A stretch of 64,000 bases of DNA from Candidatus Thorarchaeota archaeon (GCA_016840385.1 JAEOSL010000005.1:1-64000), one strand, 5' to 3'. Shown: positions 25,344 to 34,213, numbered from the stretch's first letter. Translations and numbers: made by a program. The notes: generated by a model from the letters alone, not told the origin.

Positions 25344-25748
25344 CTATTTCAGAGGTGGTAGATACTCTGGAATTTCGCCACCCATTTTTGGTTTTGCCAT
25401 TCTGATATGCTGTTCTGCCTCTGACGCCCTATTTGTTTTCAGGAGTATTAGCGCCAACCCATGGTGAGGGTGTTCATAAAACACGGTTATTTCAATCAAA
25501 TCTCGATAGAGTTTTTCTGCTTCCTCCAATCTTCCTTGAAGAAATAAGGCATCCGCCAAGAAAAGAACGAATAAGAGATTCCCATCGTGATACTTGAACG
25601 CCATCTTGGTCAGATAACTTTCAGCAGTCGAATAATCGCCGCTCTTAATGAGATCACTGCCACTTCTTAGTGCACTTATGTATCCTTCCGGAAGATATCC
25701 TGAGTATAAGTTACCAGATGGTTTAGGCAGGTTTGTTTTTCGCCCCAT
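25344..25748 (-). CDS. small TPR-repeat protein
   Basis: A protein of about 134 residues made of three TPR-like helical pairs: SGSDLIKSGDYSTAESYLTK, LFVLFLADALFLQGRLEEAE and HGLALILLKTNRASEAEQHI. The start MGRKTNLPKP is preferred over MHIQIVGLEI (25778) because the added residues look like promoter sequence. Acts presumably as a protein-binding scaffold; the partner is unknown. It lies between repeat F and the toxin-antitoxin pair but on the other strand. Confidence 0.68.
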   Translation of the reverse strand: MGRKTNLPKPSGNLYSGYLPEGYISALRSGSDLIKSGDYSTAESYLTKMAFKYHDGNLLFVLFLADALFLQGRLEEAEKLYRDLIEITVFYEHPHHGLALILLKTNRASEAEQHIRMAKPKMGGEIPEYLPPLK

Positions 25749-25838
25749 TATCTCCAACCCTACTATCTGAATATGCATTTATTCATTAATAGGTTCTGAT
25801 TTCAATGAAATTATAAGTAATTATCAACATTATAAGCC

Positions 25839-26036
25839 ATGATAGATATGGGCGAAACTACTACAATCCCATTGTCGAAAAAAACTCGCGATCTCCTGAA
25901 GAAATATGGCCAAAAAGGAGAAACCTACGATGAACTGATCCGTCGGTTACTTGAGATGGCTGAACAGATGGAGTTTGCTAGAGTACAAAAACGAATTCTA
26001 GAAGAAGAGGAGTTCGTTCCATTTGACCAAGTTTAG
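25839..26036 (+). CDS. antitoxin-like RHH/VapB-type protein
   Basis: A 65-residue protein. TTTIPLSKKTRDLLKKYG then GETYDELIRRLLEM is the ribbon-helix-helix pattern of archaeal antitoxins (strand, then two helices), followed by an acidic C-terminal tail (EEEEFVPFDQV) that would wrap the toxin. It overlaps the RelE-like toxin gene by 14 bases, the typical antitoxin-first arrangement. Confidence 0.78.
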   Translation: MIDMGETTTIPLSKKTRDLLKKYGQKGETYDELIRRLLEMAEQMEFARVQKRILEEEEFVPFDQV

Positions 26037-26304
26037 GATCTTGCTCTCTCAAACAGCAGTTTCCCAGATGAGTCTGCTGAACTCGAAGCAGAAGAAGCGA
26101 GTTAAAGAAGCTCTATTGAATCTTGAAGAAAGTCCTTTCAGGAGAAGGTTAAGTGTGGACATAAAGAAACTTGTTACTTCAGGTGAACCCCCTCTCTTTC
26201 GACTAAGGATTGGCGATTATCGAGCTATCTTCTTTATAATCAAGGATGAAGTTAGAGTCACAGAAATAATCCATCGAAGTAAGGGATACAAGTGGTTGGA
26301 ATAA
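26023..26304 (+). CDS. RelE/ParE-family toxin
   Basis: A 93-residue toxin of the RelE/ParE fold: KFRILLSQTAVSQM (first strand and helix), helices with KKRVKEALLNLEESPF, the strand LFRLRIGDYRAIFFI typical of RelE (RxGDYRxxF), and the C-terminal EIIHRSKGYKWLE. RelE proteins cut mRNA in the ribosome; ParE members block gyrase, and the sequence does not decide between them. The start is TTG within the upstream gene. A degenerate repeat copy (G) starts right after the stop. Confidence 0.85.
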   Translation: MTKFRILLSQTAVSQMSLLNSKQKKRVKEALLNLEESPFRRRLSVDIKKLVTSGEPPLFRLRIGDYRAIFFIIKDEVRVTEIIHRSKGYKWLE

Positions 26305-26306
26305 GT

Positions 26307-26376
26307 CCCTCTCAGATGGACTTGGAGTATAGGCTGACAGGATTAGCGGATTTACCTATTTCTGAAACTGTTGAGA
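26307..26376 (+). repeat. intergenic repeat, copy G (degenerate)
   Basis: The left part CTCAGATGGACTTGGAGTAT and GGCTGACAGG is clear; the centre and right part are eroded, leaving AACTGTTGAGATAATC. It begins 2 bases after the RelE stop codon. Confidence 0.7.
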
Positions 26377-26385
26377 TAATCAGTG

Positions 26386-27207
26386 TTAGGATCCTAGAAC
26401 TTCGTTCATAGCACCTGTTCGGTATCCTAAAGCATCAATTGCGACGTACTTGAATCCGATAGTTTTTGCGATTTTATGCAAATCATCAAGTTTACTTTCG
26501 TCAAATAACTTAGCTCTCTCTTCTCTTCCGACTTCAATTCGTACTAAATCACCATGGAACCTTGCACGAACACACTGAATACCAAAGAGCTCTTTGACTT
26601 CTTTCTCCATCCTATCGATTTTCCGTATACGATCTTCCGTAATCTCTGTGCCGTATGGAAATCTACTGGATAGACATGCCATAGAGGGTCTGTCCGCTAC
26701 TGAGAGTCCAACCTCTCTGGCATAAGTGCGAATCTCTTCCTTTGTAATCCCTGCGTCTCGCAAAGGTGATATAATTCCAGCTTCCTCTAGAGCCTTTGCT
26801 CCTGGTCGGTGTCCTTCCATTTCGCTGGCATTAGTACCGTCCACAACTAGATCCATACCATATTTCTTTGCAGTATTCAACCAAACAGAGGCTAGTTCCT
26901 TCTTACAATGATAGCAACGGTCTTCAGGGTTCTTAACCAAGTCTGCATTTGAGAGTTCATCAACTTGGATAATTTCTAGCTCAATACCTAGCTCCTTAGC
27001 TACATCTTCAGCAGCCTGTAGTTCTGTTCGAGGAAATGTGATACTATCAATAGTCAACAACTTAGATTTAGCAGCACTTTCCCTTGCAATGTGGGCAAGT
27101 ACTGTACTATCTACTCCTCCACTAAATGCAACAAGAACCTGTTTTCCATTGAATAGGTTCCTGATTTTGTCAAATTTCGTGTTACTGGCGCTCATCTTTT
27201 TCGTCAT
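26386..27207 (-). CDS. larE: LarE-family sulfur transferase (PP-loop)
   Basis: A PP-loop ATPase that transfers sulfur during synthesis of the nickel-pincer cofactor. It has the PP-loop LVAFSGGVDSTVLAH near the N-terminus, RCYHCKKELA, LVVDGTNASEMEGHRPG, and MACLSSRFPYGTEIT containing the cysteine that in the classic LarE is sacrificed as sulfur donor. Additional Cys pairs (RCYHCK) could support a catalytic, non-sacrificial mode in an anaerobe. The start is the Met of MTKKMSASN; a longer frame starts at 27237. larB is located at 41563; no larC was seen in this window. Confidence 0.85.
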   Translation of the reverse strand: MTKKMSASNTKFDKIRNLFNGKQVLVAFSGGVDSTVLAHIARESAAKSKLLTIDSITFPRTELQAAEDVAKELGIELEIIQVDELSNADLVKNPEDRCYHCKKELASVWLNTAKKYGMDLVVDGTNASEMEGHRPGAKALEEAGIISPLRDAGITKEEIRTYAREVGLSVADRPSMACLSSRFPYGTEITEDRIRKIDRMEKEVKELFGIQCVRARFHGDLVRIEVGREERAKLFDESKLDDLHKIAKTIGFKYVAIDALGYRTGAMNEVLGS

Positions 27208-27406
27208 ACTCGAATCCTGTCGTGCAGTCTTAAGCATTGAGAATGCGTCAATAGATTACCAGTCTATTAGAATATCCCCTTGAGTACACACTTAAGCACA
27301 AAGTCTGCCCTTGAGCTCAAATTGTTGAAAGTAGTTCTCAGTTCCAAGTATGAATTGAAAGATTTCAAAAAAAGAATGCTGAGTCATTATTAGTGAAGGA
27401 ATAGAA

Positions 27407-28435
27407 ATGTCGGATGAATATAGTGGAGTGTTGCTCAGATGTGTTGAGCTACAGTATCATTCTCCACCAAGCAGAGAACAATTGACGGTCCAGTTGGTTA
27501 AGAATCTGAAAGCCGCATTGAGAGAACATACTGTGTCATTCAACGAGATTCAACCCATATGCCAGTTTATCTATATCAGCACTTCCAATATTTCAGAAGT
27601 TGCTAGAATTACCTCTAGGGTATTTGGTGTTTCCTCAGCATCTCCAGTTAGTGTTTCTTCTACGACTGACAATGAATCTCTTCCAGCAAATCACACATTC
27701 TACAAAGAGGTATGTGACAACAAGGTGTTTCTGTCGACAGAGAGGTTTGATGGTGTGGGTGGTTTACCAACCGGGTCTCAAGGGAAAGTAGTCTGCACAA
27801 TATCTGGGGGCCTTGACTCTCCCATTGCTGCCTACAAGATGATGAAGAGGGGATGTATCCCAGTCTTTGTACATTTCGACAATGTGCCATATGGGGATGA
27901 GTCAACTCGAAACCTTGCTATTAGACAGGCAAAAAGACTTGCTGAATATATCCACGGTCATGAAATCAAGATGTATATCGTACCACATGGTGATGATCTT
28001 ACCGAAGTGCTTAGACATGCACCGCGCAAGATGACGTGTGTCTTCTGTAGACGAAATATGTACAGATTAGCTCAGGAAGTAGCCCGATTAGAAGATGCTG
28101 ATGCTATTGTAACTGGTGAAATCATCGGAGAACAGGCTTCTCAGACAACTCAGAATCTTCGTGCAGAGGAAACTGCGGTAAGTGATATCTCTATCATGCG
28201 ACCCTGTATAGGGGATGACAAGGATGAGATTGTGAAGATGGCTATAAAAATTCGGACATACGAGTTTGCCCACGAGGCTGTTTCGTGTTGCTCCCTACCT
28301 CCAAAGTATCCCACTATCTATTCCAATCTTGAAATCATAGATCCCACAGAGAAGAAAATGGACATGGGTTTGATAGCTGCAGAAATATCTGAAGCTGAGG
28401 TTATTATACTGAAGGATAGTGATACTAATGACTGA
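27407..28435 (+). CDS. thiI: tRNA 4-thiouridine synthase ThiI-like
   Basis: A 342-residue protein that activates U8 of tRNA for sulfur insertion. Residues 1-120 form a divergent THUMP region; the PP-loop is VCTISGGLDSPIAAY near residue 131. A cysteine pair (MTCVFCRR, near 211) and SCCSLPP near 294 are present, as in archaeal ThiI that use Cys clusters, possibly with an Fe-S cluster, and no rhodanese domain. The last 8 bases overlap the next gene. It is divergent from larE, another PP-loop sulfur enzyme. Confidence 0.85.
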   Translation: MSDEYSGVLLRCVELQYHSPPSREQLTVQLVKNLKAALREHTVSFNEIQPICQFIYISTSNISEVARITSRVFGVSSASPVSVSSTTDNESLPANHTFYKEVCDNKVFLSTERFDGVGGLPTGSQGKVVCTISGGLDSPIAAYKMMKRGCIPVFVHFDNVPYGDESTRNLAIRQAKRLAEYIHGHEIKMYIVPHGDDLTEVLRHAPRKMTCVFCRRNMYRLAQEVARLEDADAIVTGEIIGEQASQTTQNLRAEETAVSDISIMRPCIGDDKDEIVKMAIKIRTYEFAHEAVSCCSLPPKYPTIYSNLEIIDPTEKKMDMGLIAAEISEAEVIILKDSDTND

Positions 28436-28715
28436 TGTTTTTGTCATTAACCTCTGTTCTGATGGCGTAGCCTTTGAGGTTAAATCCAAAAATAGAGTCA
28501 AGCTTGATTTGGTATCAGTTGCTGAGGAATTGGCTACCCTAATGAAAATGAAGATTCGAGTCAACATTCCAGCGATTCTAATTCTTGAAGGTGATGATGG
28601 TCGTTCTATCACTATATATCCATCAGGTCGACTGCTTCTTCGCAAATTCCCTAATGAAGAGAGTGTAAAACAGGCGGCTCTACTCCTCTCGCCAAACCTC
28701 TATTCATCTGTATAG
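28428..28715 (+). CDS. small TBP-fold-like protein coupled to thiI
   Basis: A 95-residue protein starting MTDVFVINL within the last codons of thiI. The stretch VNIPAILILEGDDGRSITIY then PSGRLLLRKFPNEESVKQA is close to a single half of a TATA-binding-protein repeat (strand, Tyr-Pro-Ser-Gly, then helix). The function is not known. Overlap with thiI indicates coupled translation and suggests a role in the same tRNA or sulfur pathway. Confidence 0.65.
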   Translation: MTDVFVINLCSDGVAFEVKSKNRVKLDLVSVAEELATLMKMKIRVNIPAILILEGDDGRSITIYPSGRLLLRKFPNEESVKQAALLLSPNLYSSV

Positions 28716-28793
28716 CGTGGTTCATCAATATTACTTCCAAAATCTTAATCTGGACGTTGAACACTAGTAGAACCAACAAATGGATACGGTATT

Positions 28794-29684
28794 ATGGTGT
28801 CTATCGTTATTGTCCTGCCTATTATTGCAACACTAATCAGCGTTCTCTTTGCTTATACGCTATTCAATCAATGGAAACGGAAAAGGAGAATCTATCAACT
28901 AACCTGGTTTGCGGCTGTTATAATGTTCATAATCACAGCGTCAATAGAGGTTATGTCTGAGCTTATAGGTTGGCAAGTTGAATTCTACAGGATATACTTG
29001 GTCCTAGCAGCCTTACAAGTTGCTCTTTTGGGTGGGGGAACTTTCTATCTTATACTCCAAAAGAACGTCTTCAAAAATCGAGAACTTGTTATTCTCAATG
29101 TTCTATTACTGTCCGTTATAGTTTTCTTCTCTTTGATGATGACAATCAGTTCAATTACTGATTATTCTGCTCTTATCTTTGGCAAGTGGGATTATCCTAT
29201 TGCAGGTATTGGAATATTCTCTCTACTAATCATTTGTTCTGCTCTTGTCGGAAGAAAATGGGATGACAGCCGAAAAGGGATTCTTTACGGTCATGCTTTT
29301 CTCATCTTCAGCATAGTTGTGACTCTCTGGATGGGTGCTTACGCAGCGGTTGCTGAGGTGGATATTGATCAACTTGTGGCAGGTACAGTTGTCGCAGGAG
29401 AAGCGATGGCACAACATGTCCGGAATTTCTCACCTCTTCTTTCGGTCACTGGAGGTTCTCTGCTAATTGGCGGAGCACTATTTTCATATTTCAAAACTCG
29501 ACTCAGTTTTAACTTGTGGATTGCATTAGGTGGCTTAGTTATTTCCATCGCAGGAGCGATAGCAAGATCCAGTCCAGAGCTCGGTATTATTCTCTATTTA
29601 GGTGAAGTAATCGGAATACTTCTACTCTACAAGGGATTCATAGATTCAGACAAGATTGTTATCACTAGTGAAGAACGGATGTAG
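28794..29684 (+). CDS. multi-pass membrane protein, unknown
   Basis: A 296-residue integral membrane protein with about eight hydrophobic segments (for example SIVIVLPIIATLISVLFAY, VILNVLLLSVIVFFSLMM, LGIILYLGEVIGILLLYKG). The N-terminal QWKRKRRIYQLTWF loop is basic and probably cytoplasmic. No transporter or enzyme signature is recognised. It stands alone after the thiI operon. Confidence 0.7.
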   Translation: MVSIVIVLPIIATLISVLFAYTLFNQWKRKRRIYQLTWFAAVIMFIITASIEVMSELIGWQVEFYRIYLVLAALQVALLGGGTFYLILQKNVFKNRELVILNVLLLSVIVFFSLMMTISSITDYSALIFGKWDYPIAGIGIFSLLIICSALVGRKWDDSRKGILYGHAFLIFSIVVTLWMGAYAAVAEVDIDQLVAGTVVAGEAMAQHVRNFSPLLSVTGGSLLIGGALFSYFKTRLSFNLWIALGGLVISIAGAIARSSPELGIILYLGEVIGILLLYKGFIDSDKIVITSEERM

Positions 29685-29848
29685 AGGATGGACACGTTAT
29701 ATGGTTGACCTAGTGGTGTTATAATGGGCAAAACACTCAATGATTTTGTAGATGAGTGCTCCAAGTTAGAAAAAGTTTTACAGTTTTCAAGAATTGTTAG
29801 TTTTCCTCTATCATAGTAGTGATATTTACTAACACGATATATTTGATT

Positions 29849-29974
29849 ATGAAGAAAATAAACGGACTCTATGAATGTGAGGAATGTCATCTTTTCCATG
29901 AAGAAGAAGAATAGGCAAAGAAGTGTGAAGAGTGGTGTATAGAGCATAAAACATTCTTCTCAATGGGTTCTTGA
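29849..29974 (+). pseudogene. CxxC mini-protein copy interrupted by in-frame TAG
   Basis: The frame starts MKKINGLYECEECHLF and reaches TAG at 29912, then continues in frame as AKKCEEWCIEHKT to a TGA at 29972. An intact relative lies at 41370-41531, where Trp occupies the position of the TAG. Upstream sequence is shared too (TTTTCCTCTAT, GATTATGA), so the two are duplicates. Most simply this copy is dead; readthrough is not supported by other evidence. Confidence 0.65.
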
Positions 29975-30070
29975 AGTTCTTCTGACAAGATTAGTGACAG
30001 TCCTTGATAACACGGACCGTTGTTCTCTGACTAAAGTATCTTCAGTTTGAACCATGTATTTCTTAACAGA

Positions 30071-31732
30071 TTATTTGATATCGAGCTTAGTTTGAACCGC
30101 GTCAAAGTCCACTTCCGTATTGACACACCCATCCTTACTGAGCAAGACCGCCTGTATTGGAATTCCATATTTGGAAATATTCTCAATAGCCATCATCGCC
30201 TCATCAAAACACGCAATTCCGAGTACTGCTTGGGGTTGGGCATTCTTGATAATCCGTATGGCATGTGAGCCGCCACCAACCATATACCATTTGAGTCCCT
30301 TTTCTTCAGCGCTTCGGGTGATACTGGCAATGACGCACGCACCGCACTTCTTGCAGTGATAACCCTCATCATCGATTGGTGCTTCGCATCTTATAGGATC
30401 TCGCAAGCAGTGTGGAATTAGGAGGACTCTCTTCTCGATAGGTACATGTGTATACTCACTCCGTTTCAGAACGTTCATGGCTTCGATGGATACAAGATTA
30501 ACCAGGTCCTCTTTTTCAATCGCTAACTCAATTGTAACTTTCTTAGCAAGTTCAACCACAGAGATTTTGGATTCAGTTGCTGCGATGCTTTCTAAGAGTC
30601 CTATGATTCTACCACGGAAGTCGACTTCAAACAGGTCCACGAATGTATCGCTGGTTTTACTCTCTTCCAACAAACTAGTCATCTTTACAGAGTCAATGGC
30701 TTGTCTATTGGTTACTGCAAGATGTTTATCCCCTGTTGCACTCGCTTGTCTGAAGAAGACCGAAACTAATTTTGGATACATGAGAACGAACCTGATGAAC
30801 TTGTGTCCAATTTTATATGCTATAGACTCATTCTTGGGAAGGAAGCGATCTACCATCTTACTTCTTTTAAAGAAGAAACGCTGTCCAGGAATCAATTTAT
30901 TTTCTAGAATTGGAGATGCAAAAATATCAGTTAGGCGTATGAGGAGAGCACGAACAAGTGGGACACGTATGTGACGGGTCAGTCCTCTTGCCTTGAGCAA
31001 GACTGACATTATTTTTTTTGCCCTGAGTGTTTGGTAGCCTGACTCTATGACCTGCTGCAAGAAGCCCTTATCTTCAGGCTCAAGGTCGATGCCTAAGGAT
31101 TCCATTTCCTCACGTGTGATGTTCACATAACCCCCCTCGTAGTCTGAAACCATATCGAGGATATCGTCTAGCATGCCTAAACCCATGCCTAACAAATAAG
31201 AGAAGTCGTCAATGTAGCCTCTGAGGTCAAAATCTCCCAAAATGAAGTACAGCTTGAAGAAGTTGTTGGTCTTTTTATATAGGTGTAAATCCATATCCTT
31301 CTGAGAGAGAATTTTGCCTTTCCTTGCCACGTTACTCCAAGCACACTCATTTAAATTTCTTAATACCTGTAGTGCTTCTCCTTCGTAGTACTTGCGCTCG
31401 TTATCAAAGAACTGAGCAAGCCAGAGGTGGCGAATAGGCGCAGTATGTGGTACATTGAGATTTCCCTCGAAGCCCAGCTCCATAATCTCTTGTTCCTGTT
31501 CGAAGATGGTGAGAGCATCATCCTTGGTTAGTGTGGGGGATCTAATAATATCATCAAATTGTCGTATATACCCCCAAGCGAGTGACCAAGTTTCTGAACC
31601 AACTGGCTCCGGAATCAACTGAAAGGCATAGTCCAAGAAATCCCGTTTTCTTAAATAGTGACGTACAGAATTGACTGTTGAAGCGTATATCGATGTTCCA
31701 TATGTAAACGGGCTTGATTTGCTTCTGACCAT
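30071..31732 (-). CDS. squalene/phytoene-synthase-like domain fused to DUF116
   Basis: A protein of about 553 residues. The N-terminal region resembles head-to-head prenyl synthases: YIRQFDDIIRS corresponds to the first Asp motif (its last Asp is missing) and GMLDDILDMVSDYEGGYVNI to the second (LRDvxxDxxxGRxYxP in the family). The C-terminal 140 residues are DUF116: PHCLRDPIRCEAP, EGYHCKKCGACV, VLGIACFDEAM, with a Cys set likely to bind metal or an Fe-S cluster. The start chosen is MVRSKSSPF; the longer frame to 31936 enters repeat-derived sequence. A stand-alone DUF116 paralogue is at 48993-49622. Fusion points to an isoprenoid-linked role for DUF116, as an inference. Confidence 0.72.
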   Translation of the reverse strand: MVRSKSSPFTYGTSIYASTVNSVRHYLRKRDFLDYAFQLIPEPVGSETWSLAWGYIRQFDDIIRSPTLTKDDALTIFEQEQEIMELGFEGNLNVPHTAPIRHLWLAQFFDNERKYYEGEALQVLRNLNECAWSNVARKGKILSQKDMDLHLYKKTNNFFKLYFILGDFDLRGYIDDFSYLLGMGLGMLDDILDMVSDYEGGYVNITREEMESLGIDLEPEDKGFLQQVIESGYQTLRAKKIMSVLLKARGLTRHIRVPLVRALLIRLTDIFASPILENKLIPGQRFFFKRSKMVDRFLPKNESIAYKIGHKFIRFVLMYPKLVSVFFRQASATGDKHLAVTNRQAIDSVKMTSLLEESKTSDTFVDLFEVDFRGRIIGLLESIAATESKISVVELAKKVTIELAIEKEDLVNLVSIEAMNVLKRSEYTHVPIEKRVLLIPHCLRDPIRCEAPIDDEGYHCKKCGACVIASITRSAEEKGLKWYMVGGGSHAIRIIKNAQPQAVLGIACFDEAMMAIENISKYGIPIQAVLLSKDGCVNTEVDFDAVQTKLDIK

Positions 31733-31889
31733 AGTGATTATCCCTTGGGGATTGTACAGTTTTGTTGTTATTTGCTTTGCCAAACTAAATTGAGTGTTCA
31801 AAGGAATTCCGGTATATAAGGAGCTGGAGGAAGTAGAGGTTGACGGGATCGGATGAATGTGAAGATGACTGTTGGAGAGGCCGGGCAAC

Positions 31890-31930
31890 GGATACAAGTG
31901 GTTGGAATAGATTCCTCTTAGAGAAGTTTC
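31890..31930 (+). repeat. remnant of RelE 3' end plus repeat left end
   Basis: GGATACAAGTGGTTGGAATA matches exactly the last codons of the RelE gene at 26284, and the next bases (CTTAGAGAAGTTT) resemble the start of the intergenic repeat (CTCAGATGGACTT). A GACGGGATCGG motif lies 40 bases upstream. This looks like the scar of a lost toxin cassette. Confidence 0.5.
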
Positions 31931-31966
31931 ACTCACTTATACCGACCGGGAATCAAGGAGGTTTGA

Positions 31967-33154
31967 TCAAAGATTCTTAGCAAATTCCTTACCAAAATCT
32001 ATGCATCTTTCAAAGGCTTCTTTATCAGGATTCCAAAGTTCGCGGATTCCTTCACCAATGATTTTGAAACCTCCTTCCTCTAGCAGTCCATTGATCATTT
32101 TCACACTCTCTCCAGACCAGCCATAGGAACCAAAGGCTGAGGCAGCTTTTCCTTTGAAATTAAGACCTCGAATCTCCTCCAGAATTCCCGCTACTGAAGA
32201 AAGTATTCCTTTACCGATAGTAGAGGAGCCAACAAGAATCGCTTTAGACTTGAATACCTCCTTGATGATATCGTTCTTGTCAACTCTAGCTGAATTGAAT
32301 AGCTTAACAACTATCTTCTCATCCGCAGACCTAATCCCTTCAGCTATTCCTTCTGCCATTCTCCTAGTACTATTCCACATAGTGTCATAGATGATTGTAA
32401 TCTGATTTTCCTGATAATCGCCAGCCCACTCGGCGTATTTGTTAACAATTTGCAGTGGATTATCGCGCCATATTACACCATGACTAGTGCAGATGTAGTC
32501 TACAGGAAGTTTGAGTCCAACAACCTCTTCGATCTTCTTAGTCACTAGTTTACTAAATGGGGTGAGAATGTTAGCATAGTATTTGATACATTCCTCGTAA
32601 AGCTCGCATTGGTCAACCAAGTCATTGTACATGGTTTCTGAAGCGTAGTGTTGGCCAAAAGCATCGTTAGAGAAGAGGATGTTTTCTCCAGTCAGATAGC
32701 AAAACATGCTGTCAGGCCAATGAAGCATCGGAGCACTTACAAAAACAAGATCTCGTGAACCTAGACTTAGCTTGTCACCAGTCTTGACCAAGTGGAAGTT
32801 CCAATCCTTGTGATAATATCCCTTGAGAATCTTCTTTGCTTGAGCTGTACAATATATGGGGGTATCCGGAATAGCCTCCATTAGCAATGGTAATGCTCCA
32901 CTATGGTCTGGTTCTGAATGATTGACAATTATGTAATCTATTTCGTTCAACGGAATAACCTCAGAGAGTCCGTCAACAAACTCCTTGGCAAAAGGTGTCC
33001 AGACTGTATCTATCAAAGCTGTCTTCTTATCCTTAACCAAATAGGAATTATAGGTTGAGCCTTTATGGGTTGAATATTCCTCGCCATGGAACTTTCGTAG
33101 TTCCCAGTCAATCTTACCAACCCAAAATACGTTATTTCTGATTTCAAAACTCAT
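31967..33154 (-). CDS. fprA: flavodiiron protein (A-type flavoprotein)
   Basis: A 395-residue soluble enzyme that reduces O2 to water or NO to N2O. The metallo-beta-lactamase-like domain holds the diiron site motif HSEPDH at 79-84, with further ligands in LHWPDS and SNDAF; residues 255-395 form a flavodoxin domain starting ITIIYDTMWNSTRRMAEG. In archaea the electron donor is often F420H2. The length fits single FprA proteins without a rubredoxin extension. The intergenic stretch upstream contains repeat H. Confidence 0.93.
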   Translation of the reverse strand: MSFEIRNNVFWVGKIDWELRKFHGEEYSTHKGSTYNSYLVKDKKTALIDTVWTPFAKEFVDGLSEVIPLNEIDYIIVNHSEPDHSGALPLLMEAIPDTPIYCTAQAKKILKGYYHKDWNFHLVKTGDKLSLGSRDLVFVSAPMLHWPDSMFCYLTGENILFSNDAFGQHYASETMYNDLVDQCELYEECIKYYANILTPFSKLVTKKIEEVVGLKLPVDYICTSHGVIWRDNPLQIVNKYAEWAGDYQENQITIIYDTMWNSTRRMAEGIAEGIRSADEKIVVKLFNSARVDKNDIIKEVFKSKAILVGSSTIGKGILSSVAGILEEIRGLNFKGKAASAFGSYGWSGESVKMINGLLEEGGFKIIGEGIRELWNPDKEAFERCIDFGKEFAKNL

Positions 33155-33248
33155 TTCTCTTCTCTCCGTTCCTAATCCCTAGCTGTATTTGCTTATTAGT
33201 GCCTTAGGTGAAACTTCTTTGAGAGAATTGTTCTAATCAGAATGAAAA

Positions 33249-33338
33249 CCTCAGATGGACTTGGTATAGGCTGGCGGGGTCAGGTTACCAGGGAACTTTC
33301 CCAGTACCTGTATTATGTTGAGCCACCCTTTCATTTTC
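33249..33338 (+). repeat. intergenic direct repeat, copy H
   Basis: CTCAGATGGACTTGG, TATAGGCTGGCGGGGTCAGG, inverted CCAGGGAACTTTCCCAG, GTTGAGCCACCCTTTCATTTTCC. The right end belongs to the CATTTTTC subtype shared with B and I. Confidence 0.9.
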
Positions 33339-34170
33339 CAACTTCGATATTCTTTTTCTGGATTAGATCACTTACAATCATCCAGAAATAAGATGGGTTC
33401 TCTGTATGAAGTCCATGTCCCGCATTGGGTATGAAGAGAAGTGGGAGCTGCGCATCTTTCACAAGCTTCTCAGATGATAAGATTCCTTTATTCTTCTCTC
33501 CATAGATGAAATAACAATCAAAACCTTGATGTACTAACATTCTATTCAGTAAGTTTCCCTTTACAGAAACTGGTGCCAAGTCTTTGCTGGATGCCCATAT
33601 CGTATACGATCCTGCTTTTCGAAACGCTGAAATATAATCAATCATATGTTCCTCTTCAGAATCACCTTGTATTTTGCTACAAATCGAATCAAATTCCTGT
33701 CTGAATTCTGCGAATTTCATCTTAGCAAACTGAGATGAAAAGAAAGCATCACCTGCATCAAGGTTCCCCTCTAGATACAATGCTAGTCTAGGTTTAGCGA
33801 TAGTTTTACTCTGATGATGTAATAGTTCAATCAACGAAACTGCGATTGCTCCGCCCATTGAGTGAGCTAGTAGTGAGAGTTGCTTGACGTTTTCTCGCTC
33901 AAGTATGGCAACTAAATACTTCGCTTGTTGTTCCATTGTATACGCTTCAGCTTTACTACTCTTGGATGATTCTCCGTGACCTAATAGGTCTGGGATAATC
34001 CATGAGAACTTGTCCAATGAATAGGTGTTAAAGTGTTTGAGAAACCACTTGCGATTGTCTCCTAGTCCATGAATATAGAGATTCACCATTGGCTGGTTTG
34101 GATTAATGTGAGAGTAATATACGATAGTCCCGAACTCAGTTTCAAGACTTTTTGTAACCAGTCGCGTCAT
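33331..34170 (-). CDS. alpha/beta hydrolase
   Basis: A 279-residue alpha/beta-fold hydrolase. The oxyanion-side motif is YIHGLGDN, the nucleophile elbow AHSMGG has Ser104, and the likely catalytic His is in NAGHGLHTE near the C-terminus. The substrate is unknown (esterase, lipase or C-C hydrolase class). It lies between repeat copies H and I with its stop inside the T-rich end of copy H. Confidence 0.83.
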   Translation of the reverse strand: MTRLVTKSLETEFGTIVYYSHINPNQPMVNLYIHGLGDNRKWFLKHFNTYSLDKFSWIIPDLLGHGESSKSSKAEAYTMEQQAKYLVAILERENVKQLSLLAHSMGGAIAVSLIELLHHQSKTIAKPRLALYLEGNLDAGDAFFSSQFAKMKFAEFRQEFDSICSKIQGDSEEEHMIDYISAFRKAGSYTIWASSKDLAPVSVKGNLLNRMLVHQGFDCYFIYGEKNKGILSSEKLVKDAQLPLLFIPNAGHGLHTENPSYFWMIVSDLIQKKNIEVGK

Positions 34171-34213
34171 AGTGTAATAATATTGTTCTACAGTTCAATT
34201 GACTGTTCCTATT

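Noticed and set aside
29849..29974. The in-frame TAG as a pyrrolysine codon.
   Set aside because: The intact paralogue has Trp there, no pyl genes were seen in the window, and a single case in a duplicate gene is best explained by mutation.
31733..31936. The extra 68 N-terminal residues of the prenyl-synthase/DUF116 fusion.
   Set aside because: They are low-complexity and overlap the degenerate relE/repeat scar, so the start at MVRSKSSPF is preferred.
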